The notes beneath the pieces are model-generated. The model saw only the letters and a program-made list of their open reading frames with translations. It had not been told where the DNA came from and did no database searches. Below, piece by piece: positions 1 through 7,694 of a stretch of DNA of 58,263 bases. The number at the start of each line of letters is the position of its first letter. Within the stretch, counting starts at the first letter, position 1. This DNA comes from Candidatus Aegiribacteria sp. (GTDB lineage: Bacteria; Fermentibacterota; Fermentibacteria; Fermentibacterales; JCC-6): positions 1-58,263 of the forward strand of contig JAIORS010000063.1 of the NCBI GenBank assembly GCA_021108005.1, given 5' to 3'. The translations under genes and the position numbers were made by a program.

Positions 1-58
1 AAATACACCCATCTCTGAAACCCCGCCCCCTGTCAGTTCCCTCGGTTGTAATCACTGT

Positions 59-325
59 TCATTGAATAAACCCATTTGTTTCCCAACTTGATATTTTTGA
101 AATGACAGCATCTCCATCGAGAACGTTTCGTATATCATCACAATTTGGAGTTTCGGTCCACGAATCAATATCGATTCCGCAATGAAATATGCCCAGGGAC
201 CAGTTGTTTTGGGGATCGCCATAACTGTTCATAAGTGTCTTTGTATTGTTCATCTGGCCTTCAGAACTACCTACAGGCCAGTGGATCGGAGCGGGATCGT
301 TGGCATGCGCTGAAGCGGACCTGGA
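59..325 (-). pseudogene. Remnant of a secreted M23 (LytM-like) peptidase
   Basis: The open minus-strand frame runs from just after a TAA at 326-328 down to a TGA at 59-61. It has no start at its 5' edge; the first ATG is at 253. The translation begins with a piece like the end of a signal peptide (SASAHA|NDP). It continues with a stretch like the entry to an M23 domain: IHWPVGSS, then FHCGIDID (the H-x-G-D-type zinc motif region), then VLDGDAV. The second zinc motif (HxH) and the rest of the domain are missing. Seen: both ends are broken. Inferred: a decayed cell-wall or envelope peptidase gene. The family call rests on short motifs only. Confidence 0.4.
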
Positions 326-431
326 TTACAACACAGATCGATTATTAAGTTATATGATATACGTATGGTGAAATTCGAGATCGGCAATATCCCGGTCAAT
401 TTGCTTAAAATCGTTAGTATCAGGAGAACAA

Positions 432-1247
432 TTGATAGATGACATCAGTGATATCGTAGCACTGTACAACAGCGACCCGGAGAAGGAGCACATCCGGCTG
501 GAACGCCACCAGCTTGAGCATGACATCACATTGAGGTACCTGAACAGGTATCTGCCCCATGAAGGCTCCATTCTGGAAGTCGGGGCTGCAACAGGAAGAT
601 ATACACTCGAATTAGCAGGGCGCGGACATACGCTCACAGCTGTTGACATATCGGAAAAGCTGATTGAGAGATGCAGAAAACGAATAGAAGAACAGGGGCT
701 TGAGAAACATGTACAGTTTCTTGTAGCCGATGCGCGTGATCTCAATGAGGTGCCGGAAAAGGAATTTGACGCTGTTCTGCTTATGGGTCCTCTCTATCAT
801 CTGGTTGAAGATGAGGACCGGAAGACGGCTCTGAGGGAAGCATTCAGCCGGCTGAGAGAAGGCGGCATCATATTCTCATCGTTCATCAGCCGCTTCGGCA
901 TTCTGGGTGGCGTGCTCAAGCTATTTCCTGAATGGATCGAGAATCAGCCAGAAGTTCGTTCAGTTATCGAGAAAGGCAGCAATCCTGAAAACCTTCGGAT
1001 AGGAGATTTCCGCGGGTACTTCGCAACCGTCTCCGAGATTGTTCCCCTGCATCAGGGTATCGGATTTGAAACCCTGGTTCTGGCCGGTGTTGAACCAGCT
1101 ATCTCAGCTGATGATGAAAGTTACAACAGCCTTCAGGGTAAGCGTCGGCAACTATGGCTGGACCTGTTCTTTGAAGCAAGTACGAAGGAATCGGTTATCG
1201 GAGCTTCAAGACATCTTCTCTATATCGGCAGGAAACGGGAGAAGTGA
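432..1247 (+). CDS. Class I SAM-dependent methyltransferase
   Basis: This 271-residue protein has the Rossmann methyltransferase signature: motif I LEVGAATGRYT near residue 40, an acidic strand-2 end (LTAVDISE), and FDAVLLMGPLYHL as the motif IV region. Those features bind S-adenosylmethionine; the methyl acceptor cannot be read from the sequence. The start is TTG, with CAGGAG six bases upstream, and no better start lies nearby. The next gene follows after four bases, so the two are probably co-transcribed. The fold is certain, the substrate unknown. Confidence 0.85.
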   Translation: MIDDISDIVALYNSDPEKEHIRLERHQLEHDITLRYLNRYLPHEGSILEVGAATGRYTLELAGRGHTLTAVDISEKLIERCRKRIEEQGLEKHVQFLVADARDLNEVPEKEFDAVLLMGPLYHLVEDEDRKTALREAFSRLREGGIIFSSFISRFGILGGVLKLFPEWIENQPEVRSVIEKGSNPENLRIGDFRGYFATVSEIVPLHQGIGFETLVLAGVEPAISADDESYNSLQGKRRQLWLDLFFEASTKESVIGASRHLLYIGRKREK

Positions 1248-1251
1248 ACGA

Positions 1252-1671
1252 ATGAAAATTGACAACACCAAACCTGAACACCTCGTAAACCCTTCGACGC
1301 TCTCTCAACTGATAGAAAAGGCAGATCGAGTAATCGTCAGGGAATCTCCCTGGATCAATTCAAAAATTTTGTTTGAGTCGAAAGACAGGCAGGATATAAT
1401 TGCCTTGAAGCAGAGCCTGATTATAGAGAGGCCAAAGGAGTGGTTTCACTGCAAGTGTGACGGCACACCTGCTGTCTATATCTACAGCGGTGATGAAGAA
1501 ATCATTCGAATAACGAATCATCATGGCCTTTCGATTCGTTGTTCACTCTGGGACAGCGACGCAAGGATTATCGATACCGATAAGTGGCTTTCGTGGTTCG
1601 ATGAGCGCGGAATCGATGAAGCGCGCGTAGAAGTTGATGAAGCACGTAGAAAATACAAAGGACGGGGATAA
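1252..1671 (+). CDS. Small hypothetical protein downstream of methyltransferase
   Basis: A 139-residue soluble protein that I do not recognise. The ATG start follows the methyltransferase stop by four bases, with GGGAGAAG at the end of the upstream gene as a ribosome site. The sequence is mixed and charged, with a core of HCKCDGTPAVYIYSG and ITNHHGLSIRCSLWDSDARI that looks like beta strands. It ends in a basic tail rich in Arg and Lys. There is no signal peptide or membrane segment. Co-transcription with the methyltransferase is the only hint to its role. Confidence 0.6.
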   Translation: MKIDNTKPEHLVNPSTLSQLIEKADRVIVRESPWINSKILFESKDRQDIIALKQSLIIERPKEWFHCKCDGTPAVYIYSGDEEIIRITNHHGLSIRCSLWDSDARIIDTDKWLSWFDERGIDEARVEVDEARRKYKGRG

Positions 1672-1770
1672 ACTTAAAAGAGCGAAGCGCGTCTTCAAGT
1701 AATATGAAACACACGAATTTTATGACTCGATGCGAGAGAAAATGAGATTCGTTTGGAAACGGAGGAAACG

Positions 1771-2685
1771 ATGCAGTCAGGAAATGAGAGACTTCCTGTT
1801 TTCAAGAGAGTAGGCGGGTTCCTGCTCATCATTATCGTGCTTATTGCCTCTTTCCTTCTGGGCATTAAACTGATCGGCATGTTCTCTTCTCATGAACCTG
1901 TGCCAGAGTCCTTTCTTGCTGCCGGGTCCTTCTTCAATTCTACGATTGCCATTGTATTAAGCGCTATCGCTCTTACAGCAGCTGTGGTTGCGTATGCTGT
2001 AACTTTCCTCACCAGCTGCTTCACGTTCGATTTCAACAAGCCTTTCTTCGCGAGCTTCAAGAAGAAGCTCTATCTTATCAACATCGCCGTTGGCTTGGGC
2101 CTATCCCTGGCAATCGGATTCATCATTTCTGTTCCTATCACACCTATCCTGATACATCATGGGCTGCCAGAACCATTACCGTTCATCATTCCCATACTGG
2201 CATCGTTGATATGTGTTCAGCTCACTATGGTCTGGATCAATATCTGGGCGCCGCTTAATCGAGCTGTGGTCAGAAAAAGGGCAATTGTGCTCGGAGTTGC
2301 CCCCCCTGATCTCGCGAAGGGAGTTCTTGTTGGAGTTTCGGACCCTGGCAAAAGCAGCTTCAAGAAGCTGACTCTTGTAGAAGATGATGTTGGCGTGCTT
2401 TGGATAGAGCCTGACCGGCTGGTTTACCGAGGGGATACGGAAAATTTCGTGCTGAAACGGGAGGACATGATCTCCGTAAAATGCAAGGCAGACGCAGGAA
2501 GTATGGCCTCATACGCGGGAGCGGCATATCCCATACTGCAATATCGCAGCTCAGACGGAAGTGAGCAGAGCATACGACTTCATTCCTGGGGCAGCTGGTC
2601 ACTGGGCGGACTGTCTAAATCCCTGAGGCTCATAACTTCGAAGCTCAAATCATGGCAGCTCCGAACACCGGCAGAAAACAGTTGA
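1771..2685 (+). CDS. Four-helix membrane protein with C-terminal soluble domain
   Basis: This 304-residue protein has four hydrophobic segments in its first half (about residues 12-34, 55-80, 96-125 and 135-160), followed by a cytosolic-looking domain of about 130 residues rich in beta-type sequence. I chose the ATG at 1771 because GGAGG sits five bases before it. A TTG at 1753 would add six residues but lacks a good ribosome site. The family is not recognised. The gene stands alone between the methyltransferase pair and a glycosyltransferase. Confidence 0.6.
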   Translation: MQSGNERLPVFKRVGGFLLIIIVLIASFLLGIKLIGMFSSHEPVPESFLAAGSFFNSTIAIVLSAIALTAAVVAYAVTFLTSCFTFDFNKPFFASFKKKLYLINIAVGLGLSLAIGFIISVPITPILIHHGLPEPLPFIIPILASLICVQLTMVWINIWAPLNRAVVRKRAIVLGVAPPDLAKGVLVGVSDPGKSSFKKLTLVEDDVGVLWIEPDRLVYRGDTENFVLKREDMISVKCKADAGSMASYAGAAYPILQYRSSDGSEQSIRLHSWGSWSLGGLSKSLRLITSKLKSWQLRTPAENS

Positions 2686-2825
2686 CAGCCACAGGCGTAC
2701 GACGGAACGTATCGAAGGCATGATTACAGGGAAGTCAGTCCATATCTGTTGACTTCGATTTCAAAGTTCTGTAATTTGAAGTTCATTAAGCGATTCATTC
2801 CAGAATTTCTCCGGAGGGAGACGAA

Positions 2826-3992
2826 GTGAGAGTTGGTTTTGACGCGACTAACATTCTCGGGCACAGCGGGATAAGAACCTACACCCGGGAACTTGTACGG
2901 GCTCTGGCCTTCGAGTTTCCAGATGATAAATTTCTGCTTTACACAACGTTCAGTTCTTCGAAAAAGGGCATACTCCAGAAGATCTTCGGTGAATACTCGA
3001 ATATCGATATTATCGGAGGCCTTCCTCATATAAGAATGCTGGGTGACAGTTTAAAACGCCTGACTGTTCTCACAGGTTCCCTTGCATGGCGATTTCACGA
3101 GCGAAAAATTGATATTGTACATCTGACGGATCCATACGGAACTCCGGCATTACCAGGCTCGTTCGTAGCAACTATCAACGATATCTTCCCCATAACTCAG
3201 GAACAGTACAGAAACTCAGATCTCCAGAGACAGTACCTCAGCAGGACCCCTGTTCTGCTGAAAAGGGCAGACGCGATAATAACTCCATCAAGTTACGTTG
3301 CCGAAACACTTCACAGAAAGTATCCTTCCTGCACACTTGACATTGTACCTGTTCACGATGCCGCCTCCGTATCGTTCAAACCGGTTGCGCCGGATAAGCA
3401 GCTCCTGAAACGGTACGGTCTATCCGGTAACTCGTACTTCCTCTTTATCGGACGTGTTGATCCAAGAAAAAACATATCGAATCTACTCGAAGCCTATTCA
3501 CTCATTCCAGAGGATATTCGCAGGAAGAACCATCTTGTACTTGTCCTGTCCGGAGGCGAGGAAGACAAAAAGAACTTCCAGGCGAGAAACGAAGCTTTCC
3601 TTAAAGACCGGTCTGTGCATACGATAGAAGGAATATCGGAGGATGATCTTGTTCAACTGTACTCATCTGCCACTGCATTCGTGTTCCCGTCCTTCGCAGA
3701 GGGATTCGGCCTCCCCATTATAGAGGCGATGCAGTGCGGCTGTCCCGTCATTACATCCAATGCGTCATGTCTACCGGAAATAGCGGGAGACGCGGCTATT
3801 CTCGTTGATCCACTCAGCCCCACGGAGATTGCATCAGCAATGAAGACACTAACAGATCCCGCCGGTATTCGCGAACAGCTCATACCCCTGGGTTTTGAGC
3901 AGGCAAAACATTTTTCCTGGAATTTAACAGCGAAACGCTCTATGGAAGTCTACAGGAGTGTTTTGAGACATAATGGGAAAATTTTCAATTGA
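2826..3992 (+). CDS. GT4-family glycosyltransferase
   Basis: A 388-residue GT-B fold enzyme. The N-terminus has the glycine-rich acceptor loop (FDATNILGHSGIRTYTREL). The C-terminal half has the donor-binding pattern: FIGRVDPRKN near residue 208, then PSFAEGFGLPIIEAM with the E-x7-E motif typical of GT4 retaining enzymes, and the CPVITSNASCLPEIAGDAA block. It transfers a sugar from a nucleotide donor to an unknown acceptor, probably a surface polysaccharide or glycolipid. The start is GTG with GGAGG eight bases upstream. It converges with the next gene at a gap of seven bases. Confidence 0.9.
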   Translation: MRVGFDATNILGHSGIRTYTRELVRALAFEFPDDKFLLYTTFSSSKKGILQKIFGEYSNIDIIGGLPHIRMLGDSLKRLTVLTGSLAWRFHERKIDIVHLTDPYGTPALPGSFVATINDIFPITQEQYRNSDLQRQYLSRTPVLLKRADAIITPSSYVAETLHRKYPSCTLDIVPVHDAASVSFKPVAPDKQLLKRYGLSGNSYFLFIGRVDPRKNISNLLEAYSLIPEDIRRKNHLVLVLSGGEEDKKNFQARNEAFLKDRSVHTIEGISEDDLVQLYSSATAFVFPSFAEGFGLPIIEAMQCGCPVITSNASCLPEIAGDAAILVDPLSPTEIASAMKTLTDPAGIREQLIPLGFEQAKHFSWNLTAKRSMEVYRSVLRHNGKIFN

Positions 3993-3999
3993 ATGGTGT

Positions 4000-4908
4000 T
4001 TATCGATTTAAATAATTGTATCCTTTAAGTATCTCAAGCTGAAGAAAACCTTTGTTCTTCGCGAATGCCAGGTAGAGTTCTCTTTCTCGCGATCTGTCGA
4101 ATGTTCTTCCGTACGGATGAGTTCTATCCACACTGTCAATTCTCAGGGAGTCAACTTCCTTGAAGGGGATCAAATACTTCTCCTGATCGTTTATTCCTCC
4201 CCACTTGGAGATGTAATAATTCTTGTTTCTATCATAGAAATATGAGTTAAGCTTGCGCATCTTTTTGTCAGAGCTGATCACGCTGCTTCCCTCGTGGAGT
4301 GTTCTTCCAGTCAGGAGACAGGCAACAAGCGGATTGTCAACATCATCCAATGCAGGATTTTCGATAATAGATCCATTACCCTGTGCAAGCCGTACTCTGT
4401 AAAAATAATCACAGTCTTCAAAGTATGCCGGGAAGATGTTCTCATCGAAGTACCCAGCTTTTTTGAAAGCGTCCGGCATCAGTATGCACGCGGCAAGTCC
4501 CTGAGAATGCTGCCAATCGTCTCCGTGCTTACCGTGCGGTCCCCTCACCGTGACGAGCGCTTTATCATGGGACTCTTCTGCGAGAGAGATCATTCCGTCA
4601 ATATCACCCGGATGAAAGCGGATATCACTGTTTATAAGAAAGACATAATCGTAACTGTTCTTTTCGTATCCATGATAAAGCGCTTCATTGAAACAAAAGG
4701 CTACACCAATGTTGTAGCCTAAATTGAAGATGAACTCGTTTTTAGCATTTGAAGCTATCTTCTCCGATCCAAGGTATTCGGCAATCTCAGGATCTTTTGA
4801 AACGAAGTGAAGCAGTAAATCCCAGTCATGTTGAGAATCAATTGAGTTAATCGTCTGTTTCAGCAGATCACATCTGTTCAACGCTATTGTATGAAAAAGG
4901 ATTCTCAA
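4000..4908 (-). CDS. GT2-like glycosyltransferase
   Basis: A 302-residue GT-A protein. It opens with a strand like those of GT2 enzymes (MRILFHTIALNRCDLLKQT). The metal/nucleotide motif appears as FLINSDIRFHPGDID near residue 95, in the N-S-D form common in rhamnosyl-type GT2 enzymes. A further acidic motif, AYFEDCDYFYRVR, near residue 165 resembles the catalytic (E/D)D site. It has no membrane segment, so it acts in the cytosol on an unknown acceptor. The start is TTG with a weak AGGGGG about 11 bases upstream. Adjacent to, but opposed to, a GT4 gene. Confidence 0.8.
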   Translation of the reverse strand: MRILFHTIALNRCDLLKQTINSIDSQHDWDLLLHFVSKDPEIAEYLGSEKIASNAKNEFIFNLGYNIGVAFCFNEALYHGYEKNSYDYVFLINSDIRFHPGDIDGMISLAEESHDKALVTVRGPHGKHGDDWQHSQGLAACILMPDAFKKAGYFDENIFPAYFEDCDYFYRVRLAQGNGSIIENPALDDVDNPLVACLLTGRTLHEGSSVISSDKKMRKLNSYFYDRNKNYYISKWGGINDQEKYLIPFKEVDSLRIDSVDRTHPYGRTFDRSRERELYLAFAKNKGFLQLEILKGYNYLNR

Positions 4909-5170
4909 ACCGGCAAGCCCCCTTTAAAGACGCGATCTTAATCGTCAGCAGGAAAAACATATCCTTGCCAACGGGCTACTAATCCTACTTAAACCGATAG
5001 AACACACTCCCACACAGTAAGCTACAATACCAGGGAACAGGAAGCCGCGTCAAAGCGAGGTCTGACTGAAATCACCCATTATAATATACAAATCTATGAT
5101 TAGAATTCGGAATTGCATAAAAAGAACGATACAAAGATATTATGAACCATCTTTCGAGAAAGGGGTTTTT

Positions 5171-6757
5171 GTGGACGGTGTTTTTCTCAGTGCTCTGTTG
5201 CCGCCTCTGAAAGACCTGATTTCAAACAGGAAATGCAGGAAAATCGGCCGCCCGGCAAGGGACGCATTCGGCCTTCTGTTTGACGATGGAATTCTTATTC
5301 TGAACGCCAGACCGGATTCTCCGGGCCTCATCTGGAGCAAAACGGCGAATATGACAGAACTGTCCTCCCCGACATGGAACCATCATCTCGACGGTGCAAA
5401 AGTTCGGAATATTGTCCAGCCGGGCGCTGACAGAATACTGAATCTCTGTTTCAGCAGTACTCTTCTCTATGGGAATTCCGACGTTACTCTCATCTTTGAG
5501 GCTACCGGGCGGAATGCGAACGTTATCCTGGTAAGAGATGAGGATAAGAGAATTCTTGCCTGCCAAAGGAAAGTACTCTCAACCAAAAGCAGGTATAGAA
5601 CAGTTGCCCCGGGTCAGGTATACGTTCCACCACCATCTTCTGGCCTGTCTCCAGGAGAATGGAACAGTTCCATCGAATTGAAAAGAACCATTGAGAATAA
5701 AAAGGCCTCTCCCGCCTTACTATACACGATGCTGGAAGGTGTTGGCCCGACGACCGCACGAGCTCTTATAAGCCATTCGGATATCAATAAGACCTCATTG
5801 ATCGATGTCGTAATTGAACTTGAGACCGCTCTGCTTGAACAGAATTTCAGCCCATGGTTCGGTCCTGACGGCCCACTTCCCATTGAACTTGGTACAGGAA
5901 AACCCATAGAGTTTCCCCTCTCCATGAAAATGACGGGAAAAAACACCTGTCTAAAGGAGGACAGGCTTGAAACATGGTCAGCCATTCTACGGAGGAGGCT
6001 GTCTTTCCTTTACAAAAGGCTTAGCAATCTCAAGGTCGCCCTGGATGGACTCGTATCCCCTGAAAAGTACCGAACATGGGGTAACCTGCTTCTCTCAACA
6101 CAGAATAATTCGAAGAAAGGCCTCAGTGAGATTGTACTGAGGGACTGGAACGGTTTTGAGCACACAATTCCTCTCAAACCCTCAAAGTCACTTAAATCAA
6201 ATGCCGGCAGGTTTTTCAGGAAGGCTTCAAATACTGGAATAGAGAAACGCAATCTTGAGGAACATGAACAAAGTACGCTGTATGAAATAGAATCCCTGGA
6301 AAAGTCACTCTCAAGAGCCCCTGACCTTCCGGTTGCCGAACTGGACGATCTTCTTCGGAATCACCGGAAAAAGGAACTCAATAAGGAAGAAGGGAAAAAA
6401 CTAATAGGAGCTAAAACACTCAGCGGAGAATGGAGATGCTTCGCGGGAAGAAATGCCAGAGAAAATGAGGAAGTTACATTCAGAATCGGCAAGCGGGGCG
6501 ACTTATGGTTCCATGCAAGGGGTATTCCAGGTGCCCATGTAGTTCTTAAGCTCGATGGAAGGTCAGACAATCCACCGGAGGATATCATATTGGAGACAGC
6601 AATTGAGGCTGCAAGGGGAAGCGGAGCCTCCTCCGGTATCATCCCTGTTGATTATACCAGGGTTCAGTATGTTAACCGCATAAGAAAAGGAAAACCGGGA
6701 CAGGTTGTATATTCCAGAGAGAAGACTGTTTTTATTGATCTGGACAGACTGCCCTGA
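5171..6757 (+). CDS. rqcH: RqcH/NFACT ribosome quality-control protein
   Basis: The 528-residue protein has all parts of the NFACT family: NFACT-N (about 1-170) with the Asp-Arg pair of ADRIL near residues 87-88, a helix-hairpin-helix (LEGVGPTTARALISH, about 188-202), a coiled-coil middle, and the NFACT-R domain near the C-terminus with DLWFHARGIPGAHVV. In bacteria, RqcH binds stalled 50S-peptidyl-tRNA complexes and recruits tRNA-Ala to add alanine tails. I chose GTG at 5171: AAAGGGG lies six bases upstream and the product then begins MDGVFLSAL, as family members do. An ATG at 5096 would add 25 atypical residues. The family call is firm; activity is inferred. Confidence 0.9.
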   Translation: MDGVFLSALLPPLKDLISNRKCRKIGRPARDAFGLLFDDGILILNARPDSPGLIWSKTANMTELSSPTWNHHLDGAKVRNIVQPGADRILNLCFSSTLLYGNSDVTLIFEATGRNANVILVRDEDKRILACQRKVLSTKSRYRTVAPGQVYVPPPSSGLSPGEWNSSIELKRTIENKKASPALLYTMLEGVGPTTARALISHSDINKTSLIDVVIELETALLEQNFSPWFGPDGPLPIELGTGKPIEFPLSMKMTGKNTCLKEDRLETWSAILRRRLSFLYKRLSNLKVALDGLVSPEKYRTWGNLLLSTQNNSKKGLSEIVLRDWNGFEHTIPLKPSKSLKSNAGRFFRKASNTGIEKRNLEEHEQSTLYEIESLEKSLSRAPDLPVAELDDLLRNHRKKELNKEEGKKLIGAKTLSGEWRCFAGRNARENEEVTFRIGKRGDLWFHARGIPGAHVVLKLDGRSDNPPEDIILETAIEAARGSGASSGIIPVDYTRVQYVNRIRKGKPGQVVYSREKTVFIDLDRLP

Positions 6758-6803
6758 ATTGAATAGTTAATACAATGAATCAGAATATGACATGGAGAAA
6801 AAC

Positions 6804-7286
6804 ATGAACAGTAGATTCACGCTGGCCCATCTTGACGTGTTCAAATCCGCTTACCTCTTCCAGGCTCTGGAGCCGGAAGAGCTTGAATTATTCGTTGATA
6901 AGGCTCAATATTCTGACCTGGCTCCCAACAGTGTGATAATCCGTGAGGATGACACCGGCGAATATCTATACCTTATCCTGTCAGGCAAAGTTCGCGTGAC
7001 CAAGAAAACCTTCGAGGGTATCGAACAGATACTCGGAATTCTCAAAATGGGGGATTTCTTCGGTGAAATGGTCCTGCTTGATCGCAGAAGCAGAAGTGCC
7101 TCTGTATATTCACATACTCGGGTTGAACTGGCAAAGATCCAGCATTCCAAGGTATCTTGCATATTAAATGAAAACCCCAGGATAGGTCTAAAAGTATTTC
7201 ACGCGTTCTCAGAGGTTGTTTCCCTCAGACTGCGAAATGCCAACGATAAGCTCAGATCACTTCCCTTTATCGAAAGAACCTTCTGA
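6804..7286 (+). CDS. Cyclic nucleotide-binding domain protein
   Basis: This 160-residue protein is a single CRP-type cNMP-binding domain: YLYLILSGKVRVTKK, then the phosphate-binding cassette GDFFGEMVLLDRRSRSASV, then a short helical C-terminus. It has no helix-turn-helix, so it is not a complete CRP-type regulator; it may be a ligand-sensing subunit or scaffold. The canonical R-S-A pattern of the cassette is present. ATG at 6804 has GGAG six bases upstream; ATG at 6792 is possible. Its stop lies two bases before cdd. A class III nucleotide cyclase is encoded at 42717, which could supply the ligand (inference). Confidence 0.85.
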   Translation: MNSRFTLAHLDVFKSAYLFQALEPEELELFVDKAQYSDLAPNSVIIREDDTGEYLYLILSGKVRVTKKTFEGIEQILGILKMGDFFGEMVLLDRRSRSASVYSHTRVELAKIQHSKVSCILNENPRIGLKVFHAFSEVVSLRLRNANDKLRSLPFIERTF

Positions 7287-7288
7287 GG

Positions 7289-7666
7289 ATGGCTAAGAGT
7301 GCTGAGGAACTTCTCGCGAAAGCGAAGGAAGCCTCCGGAAATTGCTACTGTCCTTATTCGAATTTTCATGTGATCGCGGTTCTTGAAGATGAGAATGGTG
7401 ACCTTCACGTTGGGGTCAACGTCGAAAATTCCTCCTATGGTCTTACCGTGTGTGCCGAAAGGGCAGCGGTTTTTTCAGCGGTTTCAAACGGACAGAAGAA
7501 ATTCAAAAGGATTCTGATATACTCGCCTGATGGTGAACCTATGCCGTGCGGAGCCTGCAGGGAAGTACTTGCCGAATTCTGCGATGATGATTTCCAGGTG
7601 ATGGTGGCAACGAACGACACGGTCAAGTCCTATACTCTCACTGAACTACTCCCACACCGCTTCTAA
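7289..7666 (+). CDS. cdd: Cytidine deaminase
   Basis: A 125-residue homotetrameric-type cytidine deaminase, which converts cytidine and deoxycytidine to uridine and deoxyuridine in pyrimidine salvage. The zinc site is complete: CAERAA (Cys55, catalytic Glu57) and PCGACRE (Cys87, Cys90). The N-terminal YCPYSNFHV and VNVENSSYG substrate motifs are present. The length matches the short bacterial form. It begins two bases after the cyclic nucleotide-binding gene and is likely translated from the same message. It converges with tex across 28 bases. Confidence 0.95.
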   Translation: MAKSAEELLAKAKEASGNCYCPYSNFHVIAVLEDENGDLHVGVNVENSSYGLTVCAERAAVFSAVSNGQKKFKRILIYSPDGEPMPCGACREVLAEFCDDDFQVMVATNDTVKSYTLTELLPHRF

Positions 7667-7694
7667 TACCCTCTCAAGCGATAGTATTTATATG

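Noticed and set aside
4930-5000. Promoter of rqcH near TTGCCA
   Set aside because: A -35-like hexamer is present, but no -10 at a sensible distance could be picked with confidence.
5096-5170. Longer N-terminus for RqcH from ATG 5096
   Set aside because: The added 25 residues are unlike the family; GTG 5171 has an excellent ribosome site and yields the family's normal start.
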